Positions 1 to 6,642 of a stretch of 9,881 bases of DNA are shown one piece after another (positions within the stretch are counted from its first letter, which is position 1; every line of letters begins with the position of its first letter). This stretch comes from Lachnospiraceae bacterium (GTDB taxonomy: Bacteria > Bacillota > Clostridia > Lachnospirales > Lachnospiraceae). The notes under the pieces were generated by a model that ran no database searches, was not told where the DNA came from, and saw only the letters and a program-made list of their open reading frames with translations. The DNA is taken from positions 1 to 9,881 of the forward strand of contig SVEW01000087.1 in assembly GCA_015057205.1 (NCBI GenBank). Reading direction: 5' to 3'. A program made the translations under genes and the position numbers.

Positions 1-1752
1 TTCTTCATCAATCTCTGCAGCCGTTGCTTCACCGCAATTTAATACAGCGCGGCCATCCAGGTACCGACTCTCCACAGATTCCAGGCTCATTAACCCAAAT
101 CGTTTGGACATTCCATACTGGGTAACCATAGCCCGGGCAATACGCGTTGCCTGCTCGATATCGTTAGAAGCTCCGGTTGTAACAGAATCAAAAATCAGCT
201 CTTCTGCTGCACGTCCCGCCATAAACGTTACCAAACGTGCATTTAACTCCGCCTCTGTCATCAGATATTTCTCTTCTTCCGGCGTCTGCATCACATAACC
301 AAGTGCTCCCTTAGTACGTGGCACAATGGTAATCTTCTGGACCGGTTCTGCATCTTTCTGAAGGGCAGTAACCAACGCATGGCCAACTTCGTGGTAGGCC
401 ACAATTTTCTTCTCTTGTACACTCATAATGCGGTCTTTCTTTTCTTTACCCGCAATAACAACTTCGACAGATTCAAACAAATCCGATTGCGTTACAAATT
501 TACGGCCATTCTTGACGGCGTTAATCGCTGCCTCATTAATCATATTGGCAAGATCAGAGCCAACAGCTCCACTGGTTGCCAGTGCAATAGCCTCCAAATC
601 CACGGATTCATCCATAAGAACATCTTTGGAATGCACCTTCAACGTATCCAAACGTCCCTTCAGATCCGGCTTGTCAACAATAATTCTCCTGTCAAAACGT
701 CCTGGTCGAAGCAACGCTTTATCAAGAACTTCCGGTCGGTTCGTTGCCGCCAAAATCAAAAGTCCCTTCGACGTATCAAATCCATCCATCTCCGCAAGCA
801 ATTGATTCAGCGTCTGCTCACGTTCATCATTTCCTCCACCGTAACGGGAGTCACGACTCTTACCAATGGCATCAATCTCATCAATAAAAATAATACAAGG
901 CGCCTGCTTGTTCGCCTCCTGGAACAAATCTCGCACACGCTTTGCTCCCACACCCACAAACATCTCCACAAAGTCAGAACCTGCTATAGAGAAAAACGGC
1001 ACCTTAGCCTCACCGGCCACCGCCTTGGCAAGTAATGTTTTACCGGTTCCGGGAGGTCCCACCAAAAGTGCTCCCTTTGGTAACTTTGCTCCAATTGCCG
1101 CATACTTACGTGGATTATGCAAAAAATCCACAACTTCCTGTAAGGATTCCTTCGCCTCTTCCTGACCTGCTACATCCAAAAAGGTAACGCCGGTGGATTT
1201 CTCCACATAGACCTTTGCATTGCTCTTTCCAATTCCCATGGCTCCCGGTCCCATCTTTTTCATCAGAGAGTTGGCCAGCCATACCATCAATACCAGTGGC
1301 AAAACAATGCTTAAGAAGCTTAATATATAATTGGCAGTATCCTCCGGAATATCTGCCACAATTTCCACATTATGCTCCTTCAGTAATGGAAGCAATTCAT
1401 CATCCCGCACAATACCCGTCACATAATGCTTCGTTGCAAACATCTGCCGGAAGCTGGCAAATGGATTATTGGCATCTTGCTGTTCATCCGCGTTCTCTCT
1501 CTCTTTCAGATTAATATTAATCTGTTTCGTCGTAAACTCTACAGACTTTACTTCATCCTTCTTTACCATATCCAAAAATTGCGAATATGGAATTTCTTCC
1601 GTCGAACGTCCGGAATAGCGGCTCTGTATCAATGTAATTACAAAAAGGGCCACTAAACCTACTATCAATAATGTAAAGATAGAACGTCCGTTTCGACCAT
1701 TTCCAGGTCGCTGGTTCTTGTTTCTATCGTCTCTTGGTTCTCTGTTATCCAT
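1..1752 (-). CDS. ftsH: ATP-dependent zinc metalloprotease FtsH (3' end cut by window)
   Basis: Membrane-anchored AAA+ protease that unfolds and degrades membrane and short-lived cytosolic proteins as a hexamer. The frame is open from the left edge to ATG 1752, giving 584 residues; family members are usually slightly over 600, so only the C-terminal tail is missing. Visible in order: a charged Asn/Arg-rich N-terminus, membrane segment 1 (about residues 22-43), an extracytoplasmic domain, membrane segment 2 (about 139-161), Walker A GPPGTGKT (232-239), Walker B IIFIDEID with D291/E292, the arginine-finger region NRPEVLDKALLRPGRFDRR, zinc motif HEVGH (454-458), and the later SNDIEQAT segment carrying the third zinc ligand Asp. 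The start is fixed by AGGAGG (complement of 1758-1763) 5 nt upstream; the nearby ATG at 1757 is out of frame. It is divergent from pyrG and has its own promoter. The frame was read by hand from the complement. Confidence 0.97.
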   Translation of the reverse strand, partial: MDNREPRDDRNKNQRPGNGRNGRSIFTLLIVGLVALFVITLIQSRYSGRSTEEIPYSQFLDMVKKDEVKSVEFTTKQININLKERENADEQQDANNPFASFRQMFATKHYVTGIVRDDELLPLLKEHNVEIVADIPEDTANYILSFLSIVLPLVLMVWLANSLMKKMGPGAMGIGKSNAKVYVEKSTGVTFLDVAGQEEAKESLQEVVDFLHNPRKYAAIGAKLPKGALLVGPPGTGKTLLAKAVAGEAKVPFFSIAGSDFVEMFVGVGAKRVRDLFQEANKQAPCIIFIDEIDAIGKSRDSRYGGGNDEREQTLNQLLAEMDGFDTSKGLLILAATNRPEVLDKALLRPGRFDRRIIVDKPDLKGRLDTLKVHSKDVLMDESVDLEAIALATSGAVGSDLANMINEAAINAVKNGRKFVTQSDLFESVEVVIAGKEKKDRIMSVQEKKIVAYHEVGHALVTALQKDAEPVQKITIVPRTKGALGYVMQTPEEEKYLMTEAELNARLVTFMAGRAAEELIFDSVTTGASNDIEQATRIARAMVTQYGMSKRFGLMSLESVESRYLDGRAVLNCGEATAAEIDEE

Positions 1753-1792
1753 GTCATCCTCCTGTTTCACCTGTCCTATCGCAGGTAGTTAT

Positions 1793-1821
1793 ATTATATG
1801 TTTCCTGCGCAATAAAATCAA
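1793..1821 (-). promoter_or_regulatory. Promoter of ftsH (sigma-A type)
   Basis: On the minus strand, -35 TTGATT (complement of 1816-1821) and a perfect -10 TATAAT (complement of 1793-1798) are separated by exactly 17 nt. Transcription would begin near 1785, giving a leader of about 30 nt before the AGGAGG of ftsH. This is the best promoter match in the window. No CIRCE or other operator is visible around it. Confidence 0.75.
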
Positions 1822-1872
1822 TCCTTTCTATTCTGAAGTTTTTGCGAATATGGAATTTTTTTTAAATAGAAG

Positions 1873-1901
1873 TAGATTTTTGCTTTATTTCGAGCTATAA
1901 T
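1873..1901 (+). promoter_or_regulatory. Probable promoter of pyrG
   Basis: A perfect -10 TATAAT lies at 1896-1901, with a weak -35 TAGATT (1873-1878, 3 of 6 matches) 17 nt upstream and T/A-rich DNA before it. The predicted transcript start, about 1907-1909, leaves a leader of under 40 nt. That is too short for the reiterative-transcription attenuator known upstream of Bacillus pyrG, and I see no hairpin there. Confidence 0.5.
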
Positions 1902-1944
1902 AAATTGGTTATGTATGTTTAAAATAGCACTAAGGAGGAACCCT

Positions 1945-3549
1945 ATGCCTGTAAAATATGTCTTCGTCACCGGAGGAGTTGTATCCGGTCTTGGTAAAGG
2001 AATCACTGCTGCATCTCTGGGACGTTTATTAAAAGCCCGCGGTTATACCGTAACCATGCAGAAATTTGATCCTTATATCAACATCGATCCCGGAACCATG
2101 AACCCGGTACAGCATGGAGAAGTTTTCGTCACCGATGACGGTGCGGAAACAGACCTTGATTTAGGTCACTATGAACGTTTTATCGATGAAAGTCTTACGA
2201 AGAATTCCAATGTCACCACCGGTAAAATTTACTGGTCCGTTCTGCAAAAAGAACGTCGAGGTGATTTTGGCGGAGGAACCGTACAGGTTATCCCACACAT
2301 CACAAATGAAATAAAGAGCCGTTTTTACCGCAATTTTACAACGGACAAGACCGAGATTGCCATTATCGAGGTCGGCGGTACAGTCGGCGATATTGAAAGC
2401 CAGCCTTATCTTGAGTCCATACGTCAGTTCCAGCACGAAGTAGGCAAAGAGAACATGATTTTGATTCACGTAACTTTGATTCCTTATATCAAAGCTTCCG
2501 GAGAACTCAAGACCAAGCCTACACAGGCCAGCGTTAAGGAACTTCAGGGAATGGGTATCCAGCCGGATATCATAGTTTGCCGTTCAGAGCTCCCACTTGA
2601 TCAGGGTCTTAAGGACAAGATTGCGTTATTCTGTAACGTGCCAAATAACCACGTATTGCAGAATTTAGATGTTGACTATCTATATGAGGCTCCACTTGCC
2701 ATGGAACGCGAACATTTGGCACAGGTTGCCTGTGAATGTCTGCATCTTGATTGTCCGGAACCGGATTTAAAAGATTGGGAAGAGATGGTAGAAGCCCTTC
2801 GTTGCCCAACGCAGGAAGTTAATATCGCATTGGTTGGTAAATATATCCAGCTTCATGACGCTTATATTTCTGTTGTAGAAGCCTTGAAACACGGTGGAAT
2901 TGCAGAACGTGCGACCGTCAATATTAAATGGGTGGATTCTGAAACCGTCACCCCTGAGAATGTGGACGAAATTCTCGGCGACCAGCAGGGTATTTTGGTA
3001 CCCGGCGGTTTTGGAAGTCGTGGTATCGACGGCAAACTTCTTGCCATCGAATACGCAAGAACCCACAATATTCCGTTCCTTGGACTATGCCTTGGAATGC
3101 AGTTATCCATCGTCGAATATGCACGTCACATGTGCGGATACAACGATGCGCACAGCATTGAATTAGACCCGGCTACAACGCATCCGGTTATTGCGTTAAT
3201 GCCTGATCAGGAAGGCGTTGACAACATCGGTGGAACCCTTCGTCTTGGTTCTTACCCATGTCAGTTAGCAAAAGATAGTCTCGCTTACAAGTTATATGGT
3301 TCCGAGACCATTCACGAACGTCATCGCCATCGTTATGAAGTCAATAACGACTTCCGTGCTTCTTTGGTTGAGCATGGCATGAAATTATCCGGACTTTCTC
3401 CGGATGGTCGTATCGTAGAAATGATTGAAATTCCAGATCACCCATGGTTCGTTGCAACGCAGGCACATCCGGAATTAAAATCCAGACCAAACCGGCCACA
3501 TCCGCTTTTCAAAGGATTCGTGGAAGCGGCAATCAAGTGTACTCGGTAG
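1945..3549 (+). CDS. pyrG: CTP synthase (glutamine-hydrolysing)
   Basis: Cytosolic enzyme of pyrimidine biosynthesis: UTP + ATP + glutamine gives CTP + ADP + phosphate + glutamate. It has 534 residues, the usual length. The N-terminal amidoligase domain (about 1-270) begins VKYVFVTGGVVSGLGKG with the P-loop-like GGVVSGLGKG (10-19), followed by family signatures such as FDPYINIDPGTMNP and DLDLGHYERF. The C-terminal class-I glutamine amidotransferase domain (about 300-534) has the nucleophile C382 in GLCLGMQ and H508/E510 in HPELKSRP, so the catalytic triad is complete. Start ATG 1945 is chosen because AAGGAGG (1932-1938) lies 6 nt upstream; the in-frame ATG at 1915 has no ribosome binding site and is close to the predicted transcript start. 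The gene appears monocistronic and ends in an elaborate terminator. Confidence 0.98.
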   Translation: MPVKYVFVTGGVVSGLGKGITAASLGRLLKARGYTVTMQKFDPYINIDPGTMNPVQHGEVFVTDDGAETDLDLGHYERFIDESLTKNSNVTTGKIYWSVLQKERRGDFGGGTVQVIPHITNEIKSRFYRNFTTDKTEIAIIEVGGTVGDIESQPYLESIRQFQHEVGKENMILIHVTLIPYIKASGELKTKPTQASVKELQGMGIQPDIIVCRSELPLDQGLKDKIALFCNVPNNHVLQNLDVDYLYEAPLAMEREHLAQVACECLHLDCPEPDLKDWEEMVEALRCPTQEVNIALVGKYIQLHDAYISVVEALKHGGIAERATVNIKWVDSETVTPENVDEILGDQQGILVPGGFGSRGIDGKLLAIEYARTHNIPFLGLCLGMQLSIVEYARHMCGYNDAHSIELDPATTHPVIALMPDQEGVDNIGGTLRLGSYPCQLAKDSLAYKLYGSETIHERHRHRYEVNNDFRASLVEHGMKLSGLSPDGRIVEMIEIPDHPWFVATQAHPELKSRPNRPHPLFKGFVEAAIKCTR

Positions 3550-3563
3550 GATAGATAATATGA

Positions 3564-3645
3564 GCCACAGACCTATACCTCTACTGCTCGCGAGCCTCAG
3601 CTCGAAATCGCAGTGCGCAGCATAGGTCTGTGGCCCTTCTTTTTA
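3564..3645 (+). terminator. Long-stem terminator of pyrG carrying the conserved module (copy 1)
   Basis: A perfect 13-bp stem, GCCACAGACCTAT (3564-3576) with ATAGGTCTGTGGC (3622-3634), is followed by CCTTCTTTTTATT, so it fits an intrinsic terminator starting 14 nt after the pyrG stop. The 45-nt apical region is unusually large and structured. Within it are CTGCTCG (3584-3590), a 5-bp hairpin (CGAGC, loop CTCA, GCTCG; 3591-3604) and AAATCGCAGTGCGCA (3605-3619). ACTGC (3583-3587) can also pair with GCAGT (3610-3614). The same apical module occurs in the degV terminator. Confidence 0.8.
3584..3619 (+). repeat. Conserved terminator-borne RNA module, copy 1
   Basis: Read on the plus strand the module is CTGCTCG, then a 14-nt hairpin (CGAGC/CTCA/GCTCG), then AAATCGCAGTGCGCA. 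All 22 nt outside the small hairpin are identical to copy 2 (3724-3759, minus strand). The hairpin differs in sequence but keeps all five pairs. It sits in the apical part of the pyrG terminator. I cannot match it to a named RNA family or REP element. Confidence 0.75.
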
Positions 3646-3704
3646 TTCTACCGCGGGCACGTCATTGAATCCGCAGGGTATCAGCTGGCTTATAGCGAAT
3701 GAAT

Positions 3705-3778
3705 GTAAAAAGGCAGGATTATTTGCGCACTGCGATTTCGGCCCACAGGCCGCGAGCAGCAGCAAACAATCCTGCCTT
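3705..3778 (-). terminator. Long-stem terminator of degV carrying the conserved module (copy 2)
   Basis: Read on the minus strand, AAGGCAGGATTGTTTGC (complement of 3762-3778) pairs with GCAAATAATCCTGCCTT (complement of 3710-3726): 17 pairs with a single G-U wobble, followed by a short T run (complement of 3705-3709). It starts 3 nt after the degV stop. The wobble position would be an A-C mismatch in a plus-strand RNA, so the minus-strand (degV) transcript is the better-folding one. The outer stem sequence is unrelated to that of the pyrG terminator. Confidence 0.8.
3724..3759 (-). repeat. Conserved terminator-borne RNA module, copy 2
   Basis: On the minus strand: CTGCTCG (complement of 3753-3759), hairpin CGGCC/TGTG/GGCCG (complement of 3739-3752), then AAATCGCAGTGCGCA (complement of 3724-3738). 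Relative to copy 1, hairpin pair 3 changes from A-U to G-C and pair 4 from G-C to C-G; the tetraloop differs and the flanking 7 and 15 nt are unchanged. In genome coordinates the two copies are inverted, but each is in the sense orientation for its own upstream gene. Confidence 0.75.
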
Positions 3779-3781
3779 CTT

Positions 3782-4681
3782 CTAAACAAGCTCATATTTT
3801 TTGATATACGCTACACCAAGTGCATGCGGTCCCGTATGGACGGCCGATACCGGTCCGATTTCCACAATAAAATCACTGTCCGGTTTGCGCTCAAGTAACG
3901 TCACCGGGAATCGCTCCATAAAAGTGTTCCGGAAGTCCTCCCCTTCTTCTGCATCATAACCATGTCCAACCGTAAATACATAGTCGTCAAAGTTACACTG
4001 GGAAGATGCAAAAACTTTTTCCACATGATTATACACATCTTCTATGGACTTCTTTCTTGTTCTGCTTATTCCTCCGATTCCCAATTTACCGTGTTCCAGA
4101 ATCAGCAACGGACGAAGATTTAACTTTCCTGCTGCTGTAGTGGCCAATTTACCGATACGCCCGCCTTTTCTAAGATATTCTAACGACCCAACCGTAAATA
4201 CAATCACGCCACTATCAAGAAGCGCCGGCATCTTGGCATTCATTTCTTCAAAGGTCAATCCATCGTCTCGCATCCGCACCATTTCTTCTACCACCAACGC
4301 CTGGGATGCGGTATTCTGAAGAGAATCATACACCGCAATCGGTGCCTTTGGATTTTCCTCTTTAATCATATTATAAGCCGTATGTGCAGAACCATACGAA
4401 CCGCTCAAGGTGTTGGTAATTGTAATGCAGATTACACTATCCCCTTCGTCAAGTGCAGCTTTAAATCGCTGATAGTAATCATCAACCGACGGAAGAGATG
4501 ACATTGGATACGCCTTTTCCTCCACCATTTTGTAATAAAAATCTGACCGCTTTAGTTCTTCGCGATCCTTCTGATAATGCTCCCCATCAAATGTAATATA
4601 AAGCGGAATCACTTCCACCTGATGTTCTTTCGCATAAGTAATTGGCACATCACATGCGCTATCGCTCATCAATCTAATCAT
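3782..4681 (-). CDS. DegV family protein (FakB-like fatty-acid-binding protein)
   Basis: 299 residues, typical DegV length. DegV/FakB proteins bind a fatty acid and, in the characterised FakAB system, present it to the kinase FakA to make acyl-phosphate for phospholipid synthesis. Visible signatures: N-terminal SDSACD (6-11), the MSSLPS motif (60-65), TNTLSGSYGSA (89-99), SLEYLRKGGRIG (166-177) and a C-terminal VHTGPHALG (281-289). These are the expected lipid-headgroup contact regions of the family. No signal peptide is seen, so it should be cytosolic. Start ATG 4681 has AAGGAG (complement of 4690-4695) 8 nt upstream. No fakA-like kinase is in the window, so the ligand and partner are inferred from the family only. 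It is divergent from the WYL regulator, with a palindrome over its promoter. Confidence 0.93.
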   Translation of the reverse strand: MIRLMSDSACDVPITYAKEHQVEVIPLYITFDGEHYQKDREELKRSDFYYKMVEEKAYPMSSLPSVDDYYQRFKAALDEGDSVICITITNTLSGSYGSAHTAYNMIKEENPKAPIAVYDSLQNTASQALVVEEMVRMRDDGLTFEEMNAKMPALLDSGVIVFTVGSLEYLRKGGRIGKLATTAAGKLNLRPLLILEHGKLGIGGISRTRKKSIEDVYNHVEKVFASSQCNFDDYVFTVGHGYDAEEGEDFRNTFMERFPVTLLERKPDSDFIVEIGPVSAVHTGPHALGVAYIKKYELV

Positions 4682-4707
4682 ATTTCTCTCTCCTTATCAA
4701 CATTCAA

Positions 4708-4736
4708 ATTATATCATGTAGTTTTTAAAACTACAA
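4708..4736 (-). promoter_or_regulatory. Promoter of degV
   Basis: On the minus strand, -10 TATAAT (complement of 4708-4713) lies 17 nt from a weak -35 TTGTAG (complement of 4731-4736). The leader would be about 20 nt, ending in the AAGGAG of degV. The -35 and most of the spacer lie inside the 19-bp palindrome at 4717-4735. Confidence 0.6.
4717..4735. promoter_or_regulatory. Candidate operator palindrome in the degV/WYL-regulator intergenic region
   Basis: TGTAGTTTTTAAAACTACA is a perfect 9-bp inverted repeat around a single central T. It overlaps the -35 and spacer of the degV promoter and lies 73 nt upstream of the WYL regulator start. There is no T-run after it, so it is not a terminator. 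A regulator binding here would block degV; the divergently encoded WYL protein is the obvious candidate, by inference. Confidence 0.5.
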
Positions 4737-4807
4737 GTTAAAGTTCTACCATTCTGTCACATTTTATGTTAAACTGTGTAGTAAGGACTGCAATGGGAGG
4801 AATCAAG

Positions 4808-5794
4808 ATGGCAAAATCAGAAAAGCAAAAACTCAAGCTCCTTGCGCTACGCGATATCTTAATGGAAAAGACGGATAGCGAGCATCCACTGAGCACGACG
4901 CAGCTTGTACAAGAATTAGAAAAATTAGGAATTCATGCCGAGCGAAAAAGTATATACACCGATATGATGGCCTTAGAAGATTACGGAATCGATATTCATA
5001 CACAACGAGGTCGAAGCAACCAATACTCCATTGAATACCGGGAATTTGAATTGGCAGAATTAAAAATGCTGGTAGATGTGGTACAATCCGCCCGTTTTAT
5101 CACCGAGAAGAAATCACGCGAACTAATTAGCAAACTGGAGCACCAAGCGAGCATACACGAGGCCAAACAGTTATCTCGCAACGTTATCATAACCAACCGT
5201 TCCAAAACATCGAACGAAAACATTTTCTATAACGTTGACAGCATTCACCATGCACTTGCGAATGATTGTCAGATTCAGTTCTACTATTACGAATGGACTG
5301 TTGAGAAAAAACTTGCCCCTCGTAAAAACGGGAAGCCTTACACTATCAGCCCCTGGGCTCTCATCTGGGACAACGAGAATTATTACCTGCTAGGCTACGA
5401 CGCTCAGGCAAATCTTTTGAAACATTATCGTGTTGATAAAATGAAAAACATGGAAGAATTACCCGAAAAGAGGCTGGGCAAAGAAGTCTTTTCAAACTTC
5501 GATATGGCTTCTTTCCAAAAAGCAACTTTTGGAATGTTTGCCGGAGAAGAAGTTACCGTAACACTTTTAGCAAAAAAAGGGCTCACCGGCGTCTTATTAG
5601 ACCGTTTTGGCAGTGAAATACTATTACACCCCGTGAACGAAGATACCGTTGAAGCGCGTGTGCCCGTCAAAATCAGCAACCAGTTCTACGGCTGGCTTGC
5701 AGGTCTTGGAGCGGATGTTGAAGTTCTTGGGCCGGAATCTGTAAAGCAAGGATACATACAACATTTAGCAGCCATACTAAAAGGGTACCTCTAA
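4808..5794 (+). CDS. WYL domain-containing (YafY-type) transcriptional regulator
   Basis: 328 residues. The N-terminal part (about 8-60) has the winged helix-turn-helix pattern of the HTH_11/DeoR-like group (LSTTQLVQELEKLGI followed by ERKSIYTDMMALEDYG). A linker follows, then a WYL region with ISPWALIW (180-187) and NYYLLGY (191-197), and a C-terminal WCX-like extension. WYL proteins are one-component regulators that sense small ligands or nucleic acid; the ligand here is unknown. Start ATG 4808 is preferred because GGGAGG (4795-4800) lies 7 nt upstream; the in-frame ATGs at 4766 and 4793 lack a ribosome binding site. I found no confident -35/-10 pair for this gene. It is divergent from degV, suggesting local control, and its last codons overlap the stop of the convergent polyferredoxin gene by 4 nt. 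Confidence 0.92.
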   Translation: MAKSEKQKLKLLALRDILMEKTDSEHPLSTTQLVQELEKLGIHAERKSIYTDMMALEDYGIDIHTQRGRSNQYSIEYREFELAELKMLVDVVQSARFITEKKSRELISKLEHQASIHEAKQLSRNVIITNRSKTSNENIFYNVDSIHHALANDCQIQFYYYEWTVEKKLAPRKNGKPYTISPWALIWDNENYYLLGYDAQANLLKHYRVDKMKNMEELPEKRLGKEVFSNFDMASFQKATFGMFAGEEVTVTLLAKKGLTGVLLDRFGSEILLHPVNEDTVEARVPVKISNQFYGWLAGLGADVEVLGPESVKQGYIQHLAAILKGYL

Positions 5795-5806
5795 GGCACC
5801 CTTTTA
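5778..5806. terminator. Bidirectional terminator across two convergent stop codons
   Basis: Arms 5778-5789 and 5795-5806 form 11 of 12 pairs (TAAAAGGGT with ACCCTTTTA, plus CC/GG past one mismatch) around a 5-nt loop holding the overlapping stops. The U-runs are short (four T in either direction, with TTTTATT further on in the plus direction). It should end both the WYL gene and the seven-gene minus-strand operon. Confidence 0.6.
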
Positions 5807-6642
5807 CTTCGTTTTATTGCGCCTGTTGGACAAATATTTCGACAGGCTCCACATTGAATGCATTCCGCACTCTGAATTTTCTTTGTTATATCCACTTGCA
5901 TAGGACAAATTTGCTCACACTTTCCACATTGTATACAGCTTGTCTCATCTAGCGTCATGCTAAAGAGACTTATTTTGTGAAACAATCCATAGAATGCGCC
6001 TAGCGGGCAAAGGTAGCGACAAAACGGGCGTGGAATCGCAATTGCCAACAGCAGCACCACAATTAGCACAAGAAACTTCCAGCCAAAAAGCACTCCCATC
6101 AATTTTTGCAACGTCGGATTTAACGCCACTAGAATCACTCCCGAAGCTGTTCCCGCCGGACATACGTATTTACAAAAAAATGGTACGGCCACCCCCTTCC
6201 CCATCGCTATCGCTAAGGGAAGTGCTACAACCATAATTGCTAAAATTCCATATTTTACCATACACAAGGCCTTATGGAGTCTATCCGGCACACGAATTTT
6301 GAATGATGGAATCTTATGAAACATGTCCTGCAAGAACCCAAAGGGGCACAAAAAGCCACATACCACTCTTCCCAAAGCAATCCCAAACAGCATAATGCTA
6401 CCCAAAATATAAAACGGAATTCTTCGTTGTCCCAACACGGCCTGTAGCGAGCCAATAGGGCACGCTCCCAAGGCTCCCGGACAGGAATAGCAATTCAGCA
6501 CCGGTACACATGCGCCCTTACTTCTACCATTATAGATTGTTCCTGTGCCGAACCCTTTTAAATAGCCATTAAAAAAAATCCCACTTGCCAACTGGATTCC
6601 CAAACGCAACTTTCCTAGCCTATTCCTATACATTCCAGACAT
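5791..6642 (-). CDS. Membrane 4Fe-4S polyferredoxin (NapH/CcoG-like)
   Basis: 283 residues. A polytopic membrane protein with several hydrophobic segments (about 75-95, 130-148, 166-175, 185-204) and many paired cysteines: C45, then NCYSCPGALGACP (C51, C54, C61), three CxxxCP motifs (C95/C99, C157/C161, C208/C212), and two classic ferredoxin clusters near the C-terminus (C236/C239/C242/C246 and C261/C264/C267/C271). The layout resembles NapH- and CcoG-type electron-transfer proteins. The likely role is to carry electrons from cytoplasmic donors to a membrane or extracytoplasmic thiol acceptor, here the CXXC microprotein and TlpA-like lipoprotein encoded just upstream. Start ATG 6642 lacks a strong ribosome binding site and lies 28 nt inside the microprotein gene, so translational coupling is likely; ATG 6633 is an alternative. 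It is the last gene of the operon. The physiological substrate is not known to me. Confidence 0.88.
   Translation of the reverse strand: MSGMYRNRLGKLRLGIQLASGIFFNGYLKGFGTGTIYNGRSKGACVPVLNCYSCPGALGACPIGSLQAVLGQRRIPFYILGSIMLFGIALGRVVCGFLCPFGFLQDMFHKIPSFKIRVPDRLHKALCMVKYGILAIMVVALPLAIAMGKGVAVPFFCKYVCPAGTASGVILVALNPTLQKLMGVLFGWKFLVLIVVLLLAIAIPRPFCRYLCPLGAFYGLFHKISLFSMTLDETSCIQCGKCEQICPMQVDITKKIQSAECIQCGACRNICPTGAIKRSKRVP

Noticed and set aside
379..1035. 218-codon plus-strand open frame and smaller ones between 104 and 1900
   Set aside because: They lie antisense to ftsH, whose minus-strand frame is continuous with all FtsH motifs. Their low-complexity Ser/Arg/Ile-rich translations resemble no family.
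1818..2006. Minus-strand 62-codon frame across the ftsH/pyrG gap
   Set aside because: It crosses both promoters and the start of pyrG, has no ribosome binding site and no recognisable protein features.
3640..3704. Possible extra element between the two terminators
   Set aside because: I see no gene, promoter match, repeat or strong hairpin in this short stretch.
3564..3778. Reading the two inverted modules as the ends of an insertion sequence or MITE
   Set aside because: Only about 100 nt separates them, with no transposase and no visible target duplication. The outer stems differ, and each copy is a self-contained hairpin with its own T-run next to a stop codon. A REP-like origin of the module itself stays open.
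3665..3898. Plus-strand 77-codon frame in the pyrG/degV gap
   Set aside because: It runs through the degV terminator hairpin and into degV antisense, so it is better explained as a shadow.
4741..4800. Promoter for the WYL regulator, for example -10 TATGTT at 4765-4770
   Set aside because: No -35 with acceptable spacing accompanies it, so the match is not better than chance in A/T-rich DNA.
5960..6455. Antisense and alternative-frame reading frames within the polyferredoxin gene
   Set aside because: The 283-residue frame carries ordered cysteine motifs and membrane segments; the others are shadows.
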